From Chryseobacterium sp. 7 (lineage in GTDB: Bacteria; Bacteroidota; Bacteroidia; Flavobacteriales; Weeksellaceae): 64,000 bases of DNA. Made by a program: the position numbers and the translations under genes. The notes beneath the pieces are model-generated. The model saw only the letters and a program-made list of their open reading frames with translations. It searched no databases and was not told the DNA's origin. This document shows, one piece after another, positions 48,501-56,186 of the stretch. The stretch's first letter is position 1. Each line of letters opens with the position of its first letter. The stretch lies in the NCBI RefSeq assembly GCF_003663845.1, contig NZ_RCCA01000001.1, positions 620,001 to 684,000 on the forward strand, in the 5' to 3' direction.

Positions 48501-49175
48501 CTGTGTAGGAAAAGTTTCCTTAGGTCCCTCAGCAGTAATTCTTGATACTGCTTGTGATGAAGAAAGAGACTCATCTTCCATCATTAGCTCTTTAGGTAAA
48601 ATAACTCTTGCCTGCAGAGCCGTCATCATTTCTCCTTCGTTTGAAACAGTAAGGATATGCTGAGCCAATAACTGCTGCATCATCACTTCCTTCACGTAAA
48701 AATCCTTTTGACTAACAACCTGATAAATTAAATTATTCCATAAATCAATCAGGCGAGGTCCTACAGGAGGTGTTTGTGAAGGAAATAAGGCATCTCTTTC
48801 AGCAACAACCTCTTCATATGTACATGTATTTTTATTTTTTGCCAGCCATGTTCCGAATGTATAATAAGCTTTATAGGTTCTTTTAAACCCTTCTAAACTA
48901 TTTTGGCTGTTTGAATCCGGGGAAATTCGCTTAGGATTATTTACAAAACTGGCAGCGCACGTCTGCAGTAGCTTTTGCTTCGTTTCAGTTCCATTAACAA
49001 CCGGGACGTAAAAAGTAGTGTCATTTTTCAGATCCTGAGGAATAACGATGAATCTTTTATCTTGTTTGGTATCATCAGACAATTCAGGGCTTCTAAGGCT
49101 TACAAATCTGAAAAGCGTCTGTGATGGTGTATTTTCTACAGGAGCGCCTGTAGGACTATTTTCCATATTGTTCAT
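45510..49175 (-). CDS. Very large cytosolic-type protein of unknown family
   Basis: 1221 residues from the ATG at 49175 (MNNMENSPTG); an upstream ATG at 49289 would add 38 residues that look non-coding. There is no signal peptide. Residues about 200-300 are charged and coiled-coil-like (DYKIREESYQNEIAPIIEEYN). A middle part has YVEGEVAHIENIMAREYREK followed by a serine/threonine-rich stretch (ENTTTTSSDTEREKL), then glycine-rich (GGGSISTGIAGGYAAHSSK). I recall similar sequences in large unnamed bacterial proteins but know no function. It is first in the operon with a tail-fibre-like protein and a tRNase toxin. It may form the carrier or shell of the delivery system, which is inference. Confidence 0.6.
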   Translation of the reverse strand: MNNMENSPTGAPVENTPSQTLFRFVSLRSPELSDDTKQDKRFIVIPQDLKNDTTFYVPVVNGTETKQKLLQTCAASFVNNPKRISPDSNSQNSLEGFKRTYKAYYTFGTWLAKNKNTCTYEEVVAERDALFPSQTPPVGPRLIDLWNNLIYQVVSQKDFYVKEVMMQQLLAQHILTVSNEGEMMTALQARVILPKELMMEDESLSSSQAVSRITAEGPKETFPTQEMKKQQLISAAKIKLDKYEALKKNLSNIERQYKTEYQRDYKIREESYQNEIAPIIEEYNRKVAENRDRYCQVRTPDVKYDPTDPCQQIPGIPDPVLPKFNFQFRDEIEAGSLLRAIKPENLDTLFDVLGYDFQKDAGKERSASSNSADLNILLESINTFSEIDILVKEVIEKSNNIIVENTNTDNERYTSIGGVLIPMARTVAVPFTYQICPKYVYKGFTFDIALTVPDSSWEVNHISYELTPGNGSASISSDYFTKSRSGNTIFLNDLCMPGLDFNTIQDASLIAKIMFTNGKLANIFINKLQARACLSDQFLLEVDETEPVETDDEENNFIPSGFGFKQIGIADYLKVEQTTHAYVEGEVAHIENIMAREYREKSTRRLRRSENTTTTSSDTEREKLTDTTTATRFEMQSEIAKMMQESKDINVQSHFDANWKMTGGGSISTGIAGGYAAHSSKEESTRQALTQAQDVTARALDRVVTKVHEERIEKIIEEFEENNKHGFDNTKGDKHVVGVYRWVDKLMKNQIYDYGKRMMFEFMIPQPAKLHTLGMTLDSSATKTDLVKPEDPRNAKNLPLANYSALDNEAVLKYWTSTYNIEIEEKPLSSFSIGKSLSGQCSGNISEIEYYNMKDEIQIPDGYVATYGVVNYAGANDGDSASISILLGDLSYFFTGRWGQLSSGTKYEFKKSYSKTLPISATAYNEFSGTVNYIVDVELTPEAKNAWLQKTFNAIIEGYEKALAIYEQKIADEKATGIQIKGSNPGFYRQIENTVLRKNCISYMINRTANSTHGYGMAGLTKGSTFTDYETDLSSNLDKYTAFIKFMEQAFEWENLSYYLYPYYWANKTEWSNLYQAEDVDPLFRAFLQSGMARVVVTVRPGFEDAVQFYLATGKIWKGGEVPVIGDDLYLSIVDEMKQPKGKKHGKAWITRLPTSLNILQAESIGLKVAHALPFTIENPDDFEVPSEVITEDRFNFAQNTNLLGSSSDDPSENVISGDWV

Positions 49176-49329
49176 TTGTGTAAATTTGTGTTTGTTTTTA
49201 AAATAGGTGAGATCTGAAGCTCTTTTTAGTAGAATGTCTTCAGGTTTTAGCCTTATTTTTTTAGGTGGTTTCCGGCAAAGGATGTCCACCTGAGATTTTT
49301 AAGTCTAGCTTCATATGTTGTGTTTTTCT

Positions 49330-49370
49330 GAAGCAAATATCCATCACGGAAGCGACAAAACTTGACGTAT
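49330..49370 (-). promoter_or_regulatory. Shared palindrome, copy 3, upstream of the tail-fibre/toxin operon
   Basis: CGACAAAACTTGACG (49353-49367) is followed by TAT and has one mismatch in its right arm relative to copy 2. On the minus strand its inner TTTTG is followed, after 14 bases, by GATATTTG. The operon start codon at 49175 is about 180 bases downstream. Confidence 0.55.
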
Positions 49371-49458
49371 AAAAAAAGATTATTTTATGTTAATCCTTTG
49401 GTACAAAAACCTTAGTATTCTCAATATTTTAATACATTTGCTATAAAACATATCTCAG

Positions 49459-49968
49459 ATGAATTTCGAGCAGATCAATTTACACCTTGAAGCTTATAAA
49501 GAACATGATCAGATTCTGGATGCAGCAAAATATCTGATCCATTCTTTTGATCTTGAGCATGAAAACTTTGCAGGGTTCGGATTTAGGCAGGAACTGTCCC
49601 CTACCTCAATGCTTCTTACGGCAGAAGGCGATTTGGGCGGGCCACAAACGGTCATGATCCCAAGAAATTTATTTGATTTTGACCTGAACCTTGTTCTTAA
49701 TATGGTTGCCCACGAAATGCTTCATGTAAGACAGAAAGCTCCGGGGCAGGTAATTGAAGACAAAAATGAAAGAGAATTTCAGGCGTACTATGAAATGCTT
49801 TTTCATAAAGTCTTTCCACAGATTCCTGAGGTTTCGGATTTTCATAAAAAATTCTTTGGCGGTAAAGCATTGGAATATTATAAAAGAATGGGTGAAGGTT
49901 CAGCGCTCCAACAAAAATATGCAGAACAGAAAACAGAAGTAGAACATTTAATTAACGAATTACCATGA
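49459..49968 (+). CDS. Zinc-metallopeptidase-like protein (HEMLH motif)
   Basis: 169 residues, no signal peptide. The motif VAHEMLHVRQK gives an HExxH zinc site at residues about 84-88, with an acidic residue in the following helix (EREFQAYYEML). The rest is hydrophilic, with an N-terminal LHLEAYKEHDQILDAAKYLI. This is a short metallopeptidase-like fold, possibly related to SprT-like or minigluzincin groups. It overlaps the csaA-like gene by 4 bases and appears to be the first gene of a four-gene housekeeping operon. Substrate unknown. Confidence 0.65.
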   Translation: MNFEQINLHLEAYKEHDQILDAAKYLIHSFDLEHENFAGFGFRQELSPTSMLLTAEGDLGGPQTVMIPRNLFDFDLNLVLNMVAHEMLHVRQKAPGQVIEDKNEREFQAYYEMLFHKVFPQIPEVSDFHKKFFGGKALEYYKRMGEGSALQQKYAEQKTEVEHLINELP

Positions 49969-50312
49969 CAGTAAAACCAGACATCACTTGGGCAGATTTT
50001 GAAAAAATAGACATCAGATGCGGAACCATCATCTCTGTGAATGATTTTGAAAAAGCTAAAAACCCATCTTACCAGCTGGAAATAGATTTTGGAGACCTGG
50101 GAATCAGAAAATCATCCGCACAAATTACCTCTCTTTATGAAAAAGAAGAACTGGTAGGAAAACAGATTTTAGCAGTTGTGAATTTCCCTAAAAAACAGAT
50201 CGCCAATTTCTTCAGTGAATGTCTTGTGCTGGGATTATATGGTGAGGACAAAAAAGATGTTACGCTTTTAGCCCCGTCATTACCAACAAAAAACGGAATG
50301 CAGGTAGGATAG
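49965..50312 (+). CDS. csaA: CsaA-like tRNA-binding-domain protein
   Basis: 115 residues of OB-fold tRNA-binding domain. It carries DFEKIDIRCGTIISVNDF, LEIDFGDLGIRKSSAQITSLY, GKQILAVVNFPKKQIANFFSE and ends PTKNGMQVG. These are the signature blocks of CsaA, a dimeric chaperone-like protein linked to secretion and tRNA binding in Bacillus. It is part of a compact + strand operon, with a 17-base gap to the exonuclease gene. Confidence 0.88.
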   Translation: MTVKPDITWADFEKIDIRCGTIISVNDFEKAKNPSYQLEIDFGDLGIRKSSAQITSLYEKEELVGKQILAVVNFPKKQIANFFSECLVLGLYGEDKKDVTLLAPSLPTKNGMQVG

Positions 50313-50329
50313 ACACCAACAAAACACAT

Positions 50330-51031
50330 ATGATACAGAACATACCTTTAGAAAAAATTTTATTCCTTGATATTGAGACCGTTCCGCAGGCCGGATCATG
50401 GGACGATTTATCCGAAACCGATCAGCATCTGTGGGATAAAAAAACAAAATTTCAGCGTAAAGAAGAGGTCTCTGCAGAAGAATTTTATGACAGAGCCGGT
50501 ATTATGGCCGAGTTTGGAAAAATCATCTGCATCACCATAGGAATGGTTGAAAAGAATGAAACGTTAAAAATAAAAAGCTTTTCCGGGCATGATGAAAAGA
50601 AAATGCTTCAGGAATTTGGAGAAATCTTCAACAGCCCAAGGCTTTACAATGTGATTCTCTGCGCCCACAACGGAAAGGAATTTGATTTTCCTTGGATTGC
50701 AAGGCGGTATTTAATCAATGGAATGCAACCCCCGGCACCTTTTCAGATGTTTGGGAAAAAACCATGGGAAATTCCTCATATAGATACGATGGAGCTTTGG
50801 AAATTTGGGGATTATAAGAGTTTTGTATCTCTCGAATTGCTGGCGCATGTCTTTGGAATTCCTACTCCGAAAGATGATATAGATGGCTCAATGGTTTCAT
50901 CAATTTACTACATAGAGAAAGACTTGCAGAGAATTGTTGACTATTGTGAAAAAGATGTCTTAACTTTGGCAAATATTTTCCGGCGCATGCGTCAGGAAGA
51001 TTTGTTGAAAAGGAATATCAATCTAGATTAA
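50330..51031 (+). CDS. DEDD 3'-5' exonuclease, PolB-related
   Basis: 233 residues. Exo motif I is FLDIETVPQAG (D and E bind metal), motif II is AHNGKEFDFPWIARR (D), and motif III is IVDYCEKDVLTLANIF (Y..D). A long insertion with RKEEVSAEEFYDRAGI lies between I and II. It resembles the predicted 3'-5' exonuclease related to the proofreading domain of polymerase B. It is cytosolic and acts on DNA or RNA ends. It precedes the MIP18 gene by 3 bases. Confidence 0.85.
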   Translation: MIQNIPLEKILFLDIETVPQAGSWDDLSETDQHLWDKKTKFQRKEEVSAEEFYDRAGIMAEFGKIICITIGMVEKNETLKIKSFSGHDEKKMLQEFGEIFNSPRLYNVILCAHNGKEFDFPWIARRYLINGMQPPAPFQMFGKKPWEIPHIDTMELWKFGDYKSFVSLELLAHVFGIPTPKDDIDGSMVSSIYYIEKDLQRIVDYCEKDVLTLANIFRRMRQEDLLKRNINLD

Positions 51032-51034
51032 AAA

Positions 51035-51361
51035 ATGAAATTTACAGACGATCAAATTGCTGACATTGGTGAGGAAATCATTGGTGTGTTAAAAACCGTA
51101 TATGACCCTGAAATTCCGGTAGATATCTACGAACTAGGGCTGATTTACGATGTCCAGATCTCCGATGATGCTGACGTAAAAATTATAATGACACTTACTA
51201 CTCCCAACTGTCCCGTTGCAGAAACCCTTCCTCAGGAAGTAAAAGATAAAGTGGCTGAAGTAGAGAACGTAAAAAGTGTAGATTTAGAGCTTACTTTCGA
51301 ACCAAGCTGGAATAAGGATATGATGAGCGAGGAGGCGAAGTTTGAACTGGGGATGCTTTAA
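51035..51361 (+). CDS. MIP18/DUF59-family Fe-S assembly protein (SufT/PaaD-like)
   Basis: 108 residues. The DUF59 block is complete: YDPEIPVDIYELGLIYDVQI, TLTTPNCPVAETLPQEVKDK and a C-terminal VDLELTFEPSWNKDMMSEEA. The conserved cysteine (PNCP) is the functional residue of the family, which matures Fe-S clusters in client proteins. It is the last gene of the + strand operon and is followed by a shared terminator. Confidence 0.9.
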   Translation: MKFTDDQIADIGEEIIGVLKTVYDPEIPVDIYELGLIYDVQISDDADVKIIMTLTTPNCPVAETLPQEVKDKVAEVENVKSVDLELTFEPSWNKDMMSEEAKFELGML

Positions 51362-51383
51362 ATATTACCCTTAAATAATATAA

Positions 51384-51411
51384 AACCCCGAAATTTTTCG
51401 GGGCTTTTATT
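51384..51411. terminator. Bidirectional terminator
   Basis: AAAACCCCGAAA-ttt-TTCGGGGCTTTT has A- and T-runs on both sides and lies between converging genes ending at 51361 and 51412. Confidence 0.88.
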
Positions 51412-52248
51412 TTAAATATCTTTTGCGATTTCCTTTCCTTCTCTCCTGCTCCATTCACTCCATGAACCTACATAAAGATCAGGCATTGGAAATCCGGCAT
51501 AATCTAAAGCTAAAATTGTATGGCAGGCAGTAACGCCCGATCCACAATGAATGATCAGATGCTCAGGTTTGTCTTCTAATAACTGCTTATATTTTTCTTT
51601 TAAAACTTCCGGCTTCAGAAAGTTTCCGTTTTCATCAAGATTTTCAGAAAAAGGAATATTAATTGCTCCCGGAATATGTCCTGCTACGAGATCAATAGGC
51701 TCAGATTCACCTTTATAGCGATAAGCATCTCTCACATCAACAACCGTAGAAGAATCGTTTTTCAGCTCATTTTCAACAACTTCCAGACTTGAAACAGGAA
51801 GAAGCCATTGATCTTTTTTGATTAAAGAAGCTGTATCAAACCTTTCTTCTCCTGAAGAAAATTCTAGCCCAGCTCTTTCTGCTGCCTGCATTCCGCCATC
51901 AAGAACCTGAACTTTATCCAACCCCAAAGATCTTAACATCCACCAAGCTCTGGCAGCTGCATTTGAAGCATTTTTGTCATCATAGACAACAACATGAGCT
52001 CCCTCTGAAATCCCAAGATTCGAAAGTATTTCTGCAAACTTTTCTACGGAAGGAAGCGGATGCCTGCCTCCAAAAGCTGCATTTTCTCCTATTTCAGCCA
52101 AATCTTTATCCAAGTCAATGAATCTTGCTCCCTTTATGTGTTTTTCAAGATAATTTTGCTTTACGTCCTTTCCTGTTCTTGCATCAAGAAGAATAAGATT
52201 TTCTGTTGGAATATTTTTGAGTTCGGATGATGAGATAATTGGAGACAT
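51412..52248 (-). CDS. Two-domain rhodanese-type sulfurtransferase
   Basis: 278 residues with two rhodanese domains. The N-terminal domain (LLDARTGKDVKQNYLEKHIKG, HVVVYDDKNASNAAARAWWML) lacks the active cysteine. The C-terminal domain has VVDVRDAYRYKGESEPIDLVAG and the active-site loop HCGSGVTACHTIL. The CGSGVT loop is typical of mercaptopyruvate sulfurtransferases. It transfers sulfur to a thiol acceptor. It is a single gene, separated from the HMG-CoA lyase by a repeat element. Confidence 0.9.
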   Translation of the reverse strand: MSPIISSSELKNIPTENLILLDARTGKDVKQNYLEKHIKGARFIDLDKDLAEIGENAAFGGRHPLPSVEKFAEILSNLGISEGAHVVVYDDKNASNAAARAWWMLRSLGLDKVQVLDGGMQAAERAGLEFSSGEERFDTASLIKKDQWLLPVSSLEVVENELKNDSSTVVDVRDAYRYKGESEPIDLVAGHIPGAINIPFSENLDENGNFLKPEVLKEKYKQLLEDKPEHLIIHCGSGVTACHTILALDYAGFPMPDLYVGSWSEWSRREGKEIAKDI

Positions 52249-52280
52249 TTTTGTTGATTTTGGTTAATTTAAGTATGTTT

Positions 52281-52330
52281 TGGCTAAAGCCTATATATTT
52301 CAATATAGTAAAGCGGGCTAAAGCCCGCTC
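52281..52330. repeat. REP-like element with two GGCTAAAGCC palindromes
   Basis: TGGCTAAAGCC (52281-52291) and AGCGGGCTAAAGCCCGCT (about 52312-52329) flank an AT-rich spacer. The second is a perfect 7-bp stem with no T-run. It looks like an interspersed repeat rather than a terminator. No second copy is in this window. Confidence 0.55.
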
Positions 52331-52359
52331 CTATTGATTATTTTATTCTTCACTCCTAT

Positions 52360-53208
52360 TTAAAAATGAAAAATATCCTTCGCTTTGTTATAAGAACTTT
52401 CGAAATTCAGAAGGTTCAGTTTATGTTCTGCTTTTTCCACACTCATAAAGTTGATGACCTGTTCTGTAGGCATATTTCCCACAAGATCATCCTTAGCCAT
52501 AGGACATCCTCCGATTCCTTTGATAGCACTGTCAAATCTTCTGCAGCCTTTATCGTAAGCCGCTTTTAATTTTGAGTAAGAATCTTCATAACGGTTATGA
52601 AAATGCCCTCCGAAGTTGATCCCTGGATATTTAGAAGGTATTTTTTCAAATAAAAGAGCAATCGTTTCGGGAGTTGCAACACCGGTTGTATCAGATAATA
52701 GAATGTCTTTCACTCCGATGTCAGAAAATCTTTGTGCCCATTGGTCAACATCTTCCCATTTCCACATTTCGCCATATGGATTTCCAAAAGCCATCGAGAA
52801 GTAGATATTAAGCTGTTTTCCTTCGCTTTTTACCAGTTCAAGCATTTTAATGATTTCATCGAAAGCTTCTTCCTGACTTTTATTCGTATTTCTGTGCTGA
52901 AAGGTTTCGGAAATAGAAAACGGGAATCCCAGAATATCTACCGACTGATGTTTTAATGCTTTTTCAGCACCTCTGTAATTACCAATAATGGCAGATACTT
53001 TAGTCTTGGAAAGTGATTTATCAATATTTTCCGCCACCTCATCAGAATCAGCCATCTGCGGAATTGCTTTTGGAGAAACAAAACTCAGGCAATCCAATAC
53101 ATCAAAGCCAACATCCATCAAGGAGTTGATATAATCTATTTTTTTTTCGGTAGGGATAAATTCTCCCCATCCCTGCATAGCATCTCTAGGACATTCGGTA
53201 AGAAACAT
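52360..53208 (-). CDS. Hydroxymethylglutaryl-CoA lyase-like aldol enzyme
   Basis: 282 residues with a TIM-barrel HMGL-like fold. Visible blocks are TECPRDAMQGWGEFIPTEKK, ISETFQHRNTNKSQEEAFDEI, GHFHNRYEDSYSKLKAAYDKG and SAIKGIGGCPMAKDDLVGN. The last contains the catalytic cysteine motif of HMG-CoA lyases (GxGGCPxA). The histidines in GHFHN bind metal. It cleaves hydroxymethylglutaryl-CoA to acetyl-CoA and acetoacetate in leucine breakdown, although homologous ketoacid-type lyases cannot be excluded. The start has FLTECPRD, where family members have VxxRDG. Confidence 0.85.
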   Translation of the reverse strand: MFLTECPRDAMQGWGEFIPTEKKIDYINSLMDVGFDVLDCLSFVSPKAIPQMADSDEVAENIDKSLSKTKVSAIIGNYRGAEKALKHQSVDILGFPFSISETFQHRNTNKSQEEAFDEIIKMLELVKSEGKQLNIYFSMAFGNPYGEMWKWEDVDQWAQRFSDIGVKDILLSDTTGVATPETIALLFEKIPSKYPGINFGGHFHNRYEDSYSKLKAAYDKGCRRFDSAIKGIGGCPMAKDDLVGNMPTEQVINFMSVEKAEHKLNLLNFESSYNKAKDIFHF

Positions 53209-53395
53209 TTTTACTTTTTGATTTTCTCAAATATAATAAATCTAAACTACTTGTTACACTGTGTATACAAAGCTAACACTATTTTGATTTTCAAATATTT
53301 ATATATCATTTATAATTTCAATAACTGATATTAAATTGCAAATAACGTATTCTCAGCATCAAATTTGCTAACTTTGTTAAAATTTATGATATCTG

Positions 53396-54643
53396 ATGAG
53401 TACAATAGAATTCAACCCATTGTGGAAAGAAAAATTACTGAACCGTTTTCTTAGCTATGTAAAAATATATTCTACCAGCGATGCAGAAAGTGAGACAACC
53501 CCTTCTACTCCCCGCCAGTGGGATATTGCCAACTTTATTACTGAAGAACTGAAGACTATTGGTCTTGAGGATGTTTCAATAGACAGCAACGGTTATATTA
53601 TGGGCTACGTTCCTTCTAACCTTGAAAACGATGACAGGCCTACGATCGGGTTTATTTCACATTATGATACTTCACCGGATTTCAGCGGAGAAAATGTAAA
53701 GCCTCAGGTTTGGGAAAATTATGACGGGAATGACCTTCTGTTGAACCAGACTACAGGATTCACTTTATCTCCTTCAAGATTTGAAAGTTTAAAAAAATAT
53801 GTTGGTCAGACATTAATTACTACCGACGGGACTACTCTTCTTGGCGCAGATGATAAAGCGGGATGTGCAGAAATTGTAACCGCAGCGGAATATCTTATTG
53901 CTCACCCTGAAATTAAACATGGAAGAGTTGCTATAGGATTTACTCCGGATGAAGAAATCGGAAGAGGAGCTCATAAATTTGATGTTGCTAAATTTGGTGC
54001 AGAATGGGCTTATACCATGGATGGTGGAGAAGTTGGAGAATTGGAATATGAAAACTTTAATGCTGCCGGAGCTGTGGTTAAAATCCACGGATTGAGCGTT
54101 CACCCAGGTTATGCTTACGGAAAAATGATCAATGCGGCTCTTTTAGCTGCTGAATTTGCTCAGATGCTTCCTTCTAACGAAACACCTGCCACAACAAAAG
54201 GTTTTGACGGATTCTATCACTTAATGGACATTACAGCAGATATCTCTGAAGCAAAACTTCAATACATTATCCGCGATCATGATGCAGATAAATTTGAAGC
54301 CAGAAAGAAGTTTATGGAAGAAAAAGTAGCTGAATTCAACCAAAAACATGGTGAAGGAACTGCTGAGGTGGAGCTCAAAGAGCAATACAGAAACATGAAG
54401 CAGCAATTTGAAGGTAAAATGCACATTGTAGACCTTGCTGCAAAAGCTATGACCGAAGCGGGTATTGAGCCTAAGATCAAAGCTATTAGAGGAGGAACAG
54501 ACGGAGCCCAGCTTTCTTATATGGGACTTCCATGCCCGAATATTTTTGCTGGAGGAATCAACTTCCACGGTCCGTACGAGTATGTAGCTTTAGAAAGTAT
54601 GGAGAAAGCAACTGAAGTAATTATTAATATTGTAAAAGCATAA
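53396..54643 (+). CDS. pepT: Peptidase T (tripeptide aminopeptidase)
   Basis: 415 residues, the normal length for PepT. Metal ligands are seen in GFISHYDTSPDFSG (H), GADDKAGCAEIV (D), FTPDEEIGRGAH (E-E) and YTMDGGEVGELEYE (D); a later HG in NFHGPYEYV completes the site. The enzyme removes N-terminal residues from tripeptides in the cytosol. The next gene begins 6 bases after the stop, so the two are likely co-transcribed. Confidence 0.95.
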   Translation: MSTIEFNPLWKEKLLNRFLSYVKIYSTSDAESETTPSTPRQWDIANFITEELKTIGLEDVSIDSNGYIMGYVPSNLENDDRPTIGFISHYDTSPDFSGENVKPQVWENYDGNDLLLNQTTGFTLSPSRFESLKKYVGQTLITTDGTTLLGADDKAGCAEIVTAAEYLIAHPEIKHGRVAIGFTPDEEIGRGAHKFDVAKFGAEWAYTMDGGEVGELEYENFNAAGAVVKIHGLSVHPGYAYGKMINAALLAAEFAQMLPSNETPATTKGFDGFYHLMDITADISEAKLQYIIRDHDADKFEARKKFMEEKVAEFNQKHGEGTAEVELKEQYRNMKQQFEGKMHIVDLAAKAMTEAGIEPKIKAIRGGTDGAQLSYMGLPCPNIFAGGINFHGPYEYVALESMEKATEVIINIVKA

Positions 54644-54649
54644 AAAATC

Positions 54650-55216
54650 ATGAAAAAGGTCTTAGCATCAGCATTCATTTTCGCTTTTATTTTCGGCAGT
54701 GCCCAGGTTTCTGAATTTCAGAGGGCAGATTCCCGCTATGAAAGAAAGAAAACGGCTCTGTATAACAAATATCCTAAGCCTAATGATTTAAGAACGAAAA
54801 AAGAATGGCTTTTAACAGAGGATAAAATTGCTGCTTACAAAGAGACTTTGGATAAGGCTTCTCTTGATGGCAAGAAAATGATTGCCGCAGATCCTCCTAT
54901 AAAAACAAAAGTAACTAAAGAAGCCGAGTATGATAAGGGTAAAGCAGCTTTCCAGAAGCAATTATCCGAAGCTGTTAATCTTGATTTTTTAGGTTTTTAT
55001 TCGGACTCTTATAAAGTAACAATGACTTTTGTGGTGGATTCTAAAGGAAATGCTCTTGACCCCAATGTAAAAGGTAATAACGAGGATGTAAACGCATTCA
55101 TTGAAGCAGCTTTTTACCGAATCCGAGAGAAAGGAAAATGGAAACCCGCAGAAGATAAGGGAAAACCTGTATCTTCTACTGTTTCTCTCCCTTTAACATT
55201 CGTTTTTAAGAAATAA
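54650..55216 (+). CDS. Secreted protein with TonB-C-like domain
   Basis: 188 residues with a signal peptide (MKKVLASAFIFAFIFGSA). The middle is hydrophilic (RADSRYERKKTALYNKYPKP). The last 70 residues (MTFVVDSKGNALDPNVKGNN, FIEAAFYRIREKGKWKPAEDK, STVSLPLTFVFKK) match the pattern of the TonB C-terminal domain found in many Bacteroidetes periplasmic proteins. There is no membrane anchor. It is coupled to pepT by a 6-base gap, but no functional link is known. Confidence 0.7.
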   Translation: MKKVLASAFIFAFIFGSAQVSEFQRADSRYERKKTALYNKYPKPNDLRTKKEWLLTEDKIAAYKETLDKASLDGKKMIAADPPIKTKVTKEAEYDKGKAAFQKQLSEAVNLDFLGFYSDSYKVTMTFVVDSKGNALDPNVKGNNEDVNAFIEAAFYRIREKGKWKPAEDKGKPVSSTVSLPLTFVFKK

Positions 55217-55222
55217 TATCAA

Positions 55223-55256
55223 AAACCCGCTTTTATGGAAGCGGGTTTATTTTTTT
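55223..55256. terminator. Bidirectional terminator
   Basis: AAACCCGCTT-ttatgg-AAGCGGGTTT has A- and T-runs on its two sides and separates converging genes. Confidence 0.88.
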
Positions 55257-55602
55257 AATCAAGAATCATATCTAATGATTTATAATACTGATAATGAAGG
55301 CTTTTATCTTTTCTGAATATTCTAATCTCTGTCGAATTTTTATCTTTGCTCACAGAATCACCTACAAATGGAGAATCTTTCGCCCATCCTTCATAGAAAG
55401 CTAAAGGAATCCTATTTCCATTTGAAAGGTATAGGTTATCAAATCCTCCGTGATCTGCTTTCTGTTGTATGACAAGTCCACTATATGCACTTTCATACTC
55501 TTTGTTAAAGCTATATTTCTGGAAAACTTTTAATCCTAAATAACCTAAAATCATCAATACTATCATTATAAAAGTACTCTTGTAGTTTTTATTTTTTTCC
55601 AT
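55255..55602 (-). CDS. Small single-span membrane protein, unknown
   Basis: 115 residues. One N-terminal membrane segment (STFIMIVLMILGYLGLKVF) is followed by a hydrophilic outside domain (FDNLYLSNGNRIPLAFYEGW, STEIRIFRKDKSLHYQYYKS). No family recognised. It is alone on the minus strand with its stop inside the shared terminator region. Confidence 0.6.
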   Translation of the reverse strand: MEKNKNYKSTFIMIVLMILGYLGLKVFQKYSFNKEYESAYSGLVIQQKADHGGFDNLYLSNGNRIPLAFYEGWAKDSPFVGDSVSKDKNSTEIRIFRKDKSLHYQYYKSLDMILD

Positions 55603-55793
55603 ATTATTCTTTTCTGTATTTTCAATACATCTGTATCTGTATAATTAAATTTAAGGATTATTTTCATCATTCATTCATTTTTTTCAGCACAGAAAAATTC
55701 CCCACATATAATTCATTTACAATTCACTAGCTATTTTTATTATCTTTACAAGGATGTACAATTTTAACCGATAACATTTAAAACCAAACTATC

Positions 55794-56036
55794 ATGAAAA
55801 CAATGAAAAAACTTTTGAGAAAAGACTTATCTGAAATTTTAGGAAGCGGAAATGGAGGCTGCCATATGGGAGGTAACTCTTATAATTGTCAGGACGACTG
55901 CCAATGTGCCTGGGGATATGCATGTGAAATGTATGAAGACGGAAATCCGGGACAATGCATCGCTGTAGGAGGCGGTGGAAACCCTGGCGGAGGTGGATGT
56001 AATCCTCCTTCTATCTGTGAAGAACAACCTTATTAG
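55794..56036 (+). CDS. Cysteine-rich leader-type secreted peptide (bacteriocin-like)
   Basis: 80 residues, or 77 from the second ATG at 55803. The N-terminus MKKLLRKDLSEILGSGNGGC has the look of Bacteroidetes leader peptides that end in a glycine pair and are cut by a peptidase-transporter. The mature part has eight cysteines (GGCHMGG, CQDDCQCAWGYACEMYED, GNPGQC, GGCNPPSICEEQPY), pointing to disulfide-linked loops. No modification enzyme or transporter is adjacent. A bacteriocin-like or signalling peptide is possible. Confidence 0.6.
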   Translation: MKTMKKLLRKDLSEILGSGNGGCHMGGNSYNCQDDCQCAWGYACEMYEDGNPGQCIAVGGGGNPGGGGCNPPSICEEQPY

Positions 56037-56044
56037 TAATAGAA

Positions 56045-56078
56045 AGCCGGGAGCAGTAATACTTCCGGTTTTATTTTC
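56045..56078 (+). terminator. Terminator after the peptide gene
   Basis: GCCGGGAG-cagtaata-CTTCCGGTTTTATTTT, with one G-U pair, ends the peptide transcript. Confidence 0.75.
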
Positions 56079-56186
56079 ACTCAAAAACAGACCTTTGTCA
56101 AAGCATTTCTGCTGTTCATCAAATAAAATTCCATTCCATTCTTCATAGTTGTTGTTTTGCATCAGATTTTAAACAACAATTACATT

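Noticed and set aside
52312..52329. GC-rich hairpin as terminator of the HMG-CoA lyase-sulfurtransferase region
   Set aside because: It has no T-run on either strand and is paired with a second palindrome, which fits a REP-like element better.
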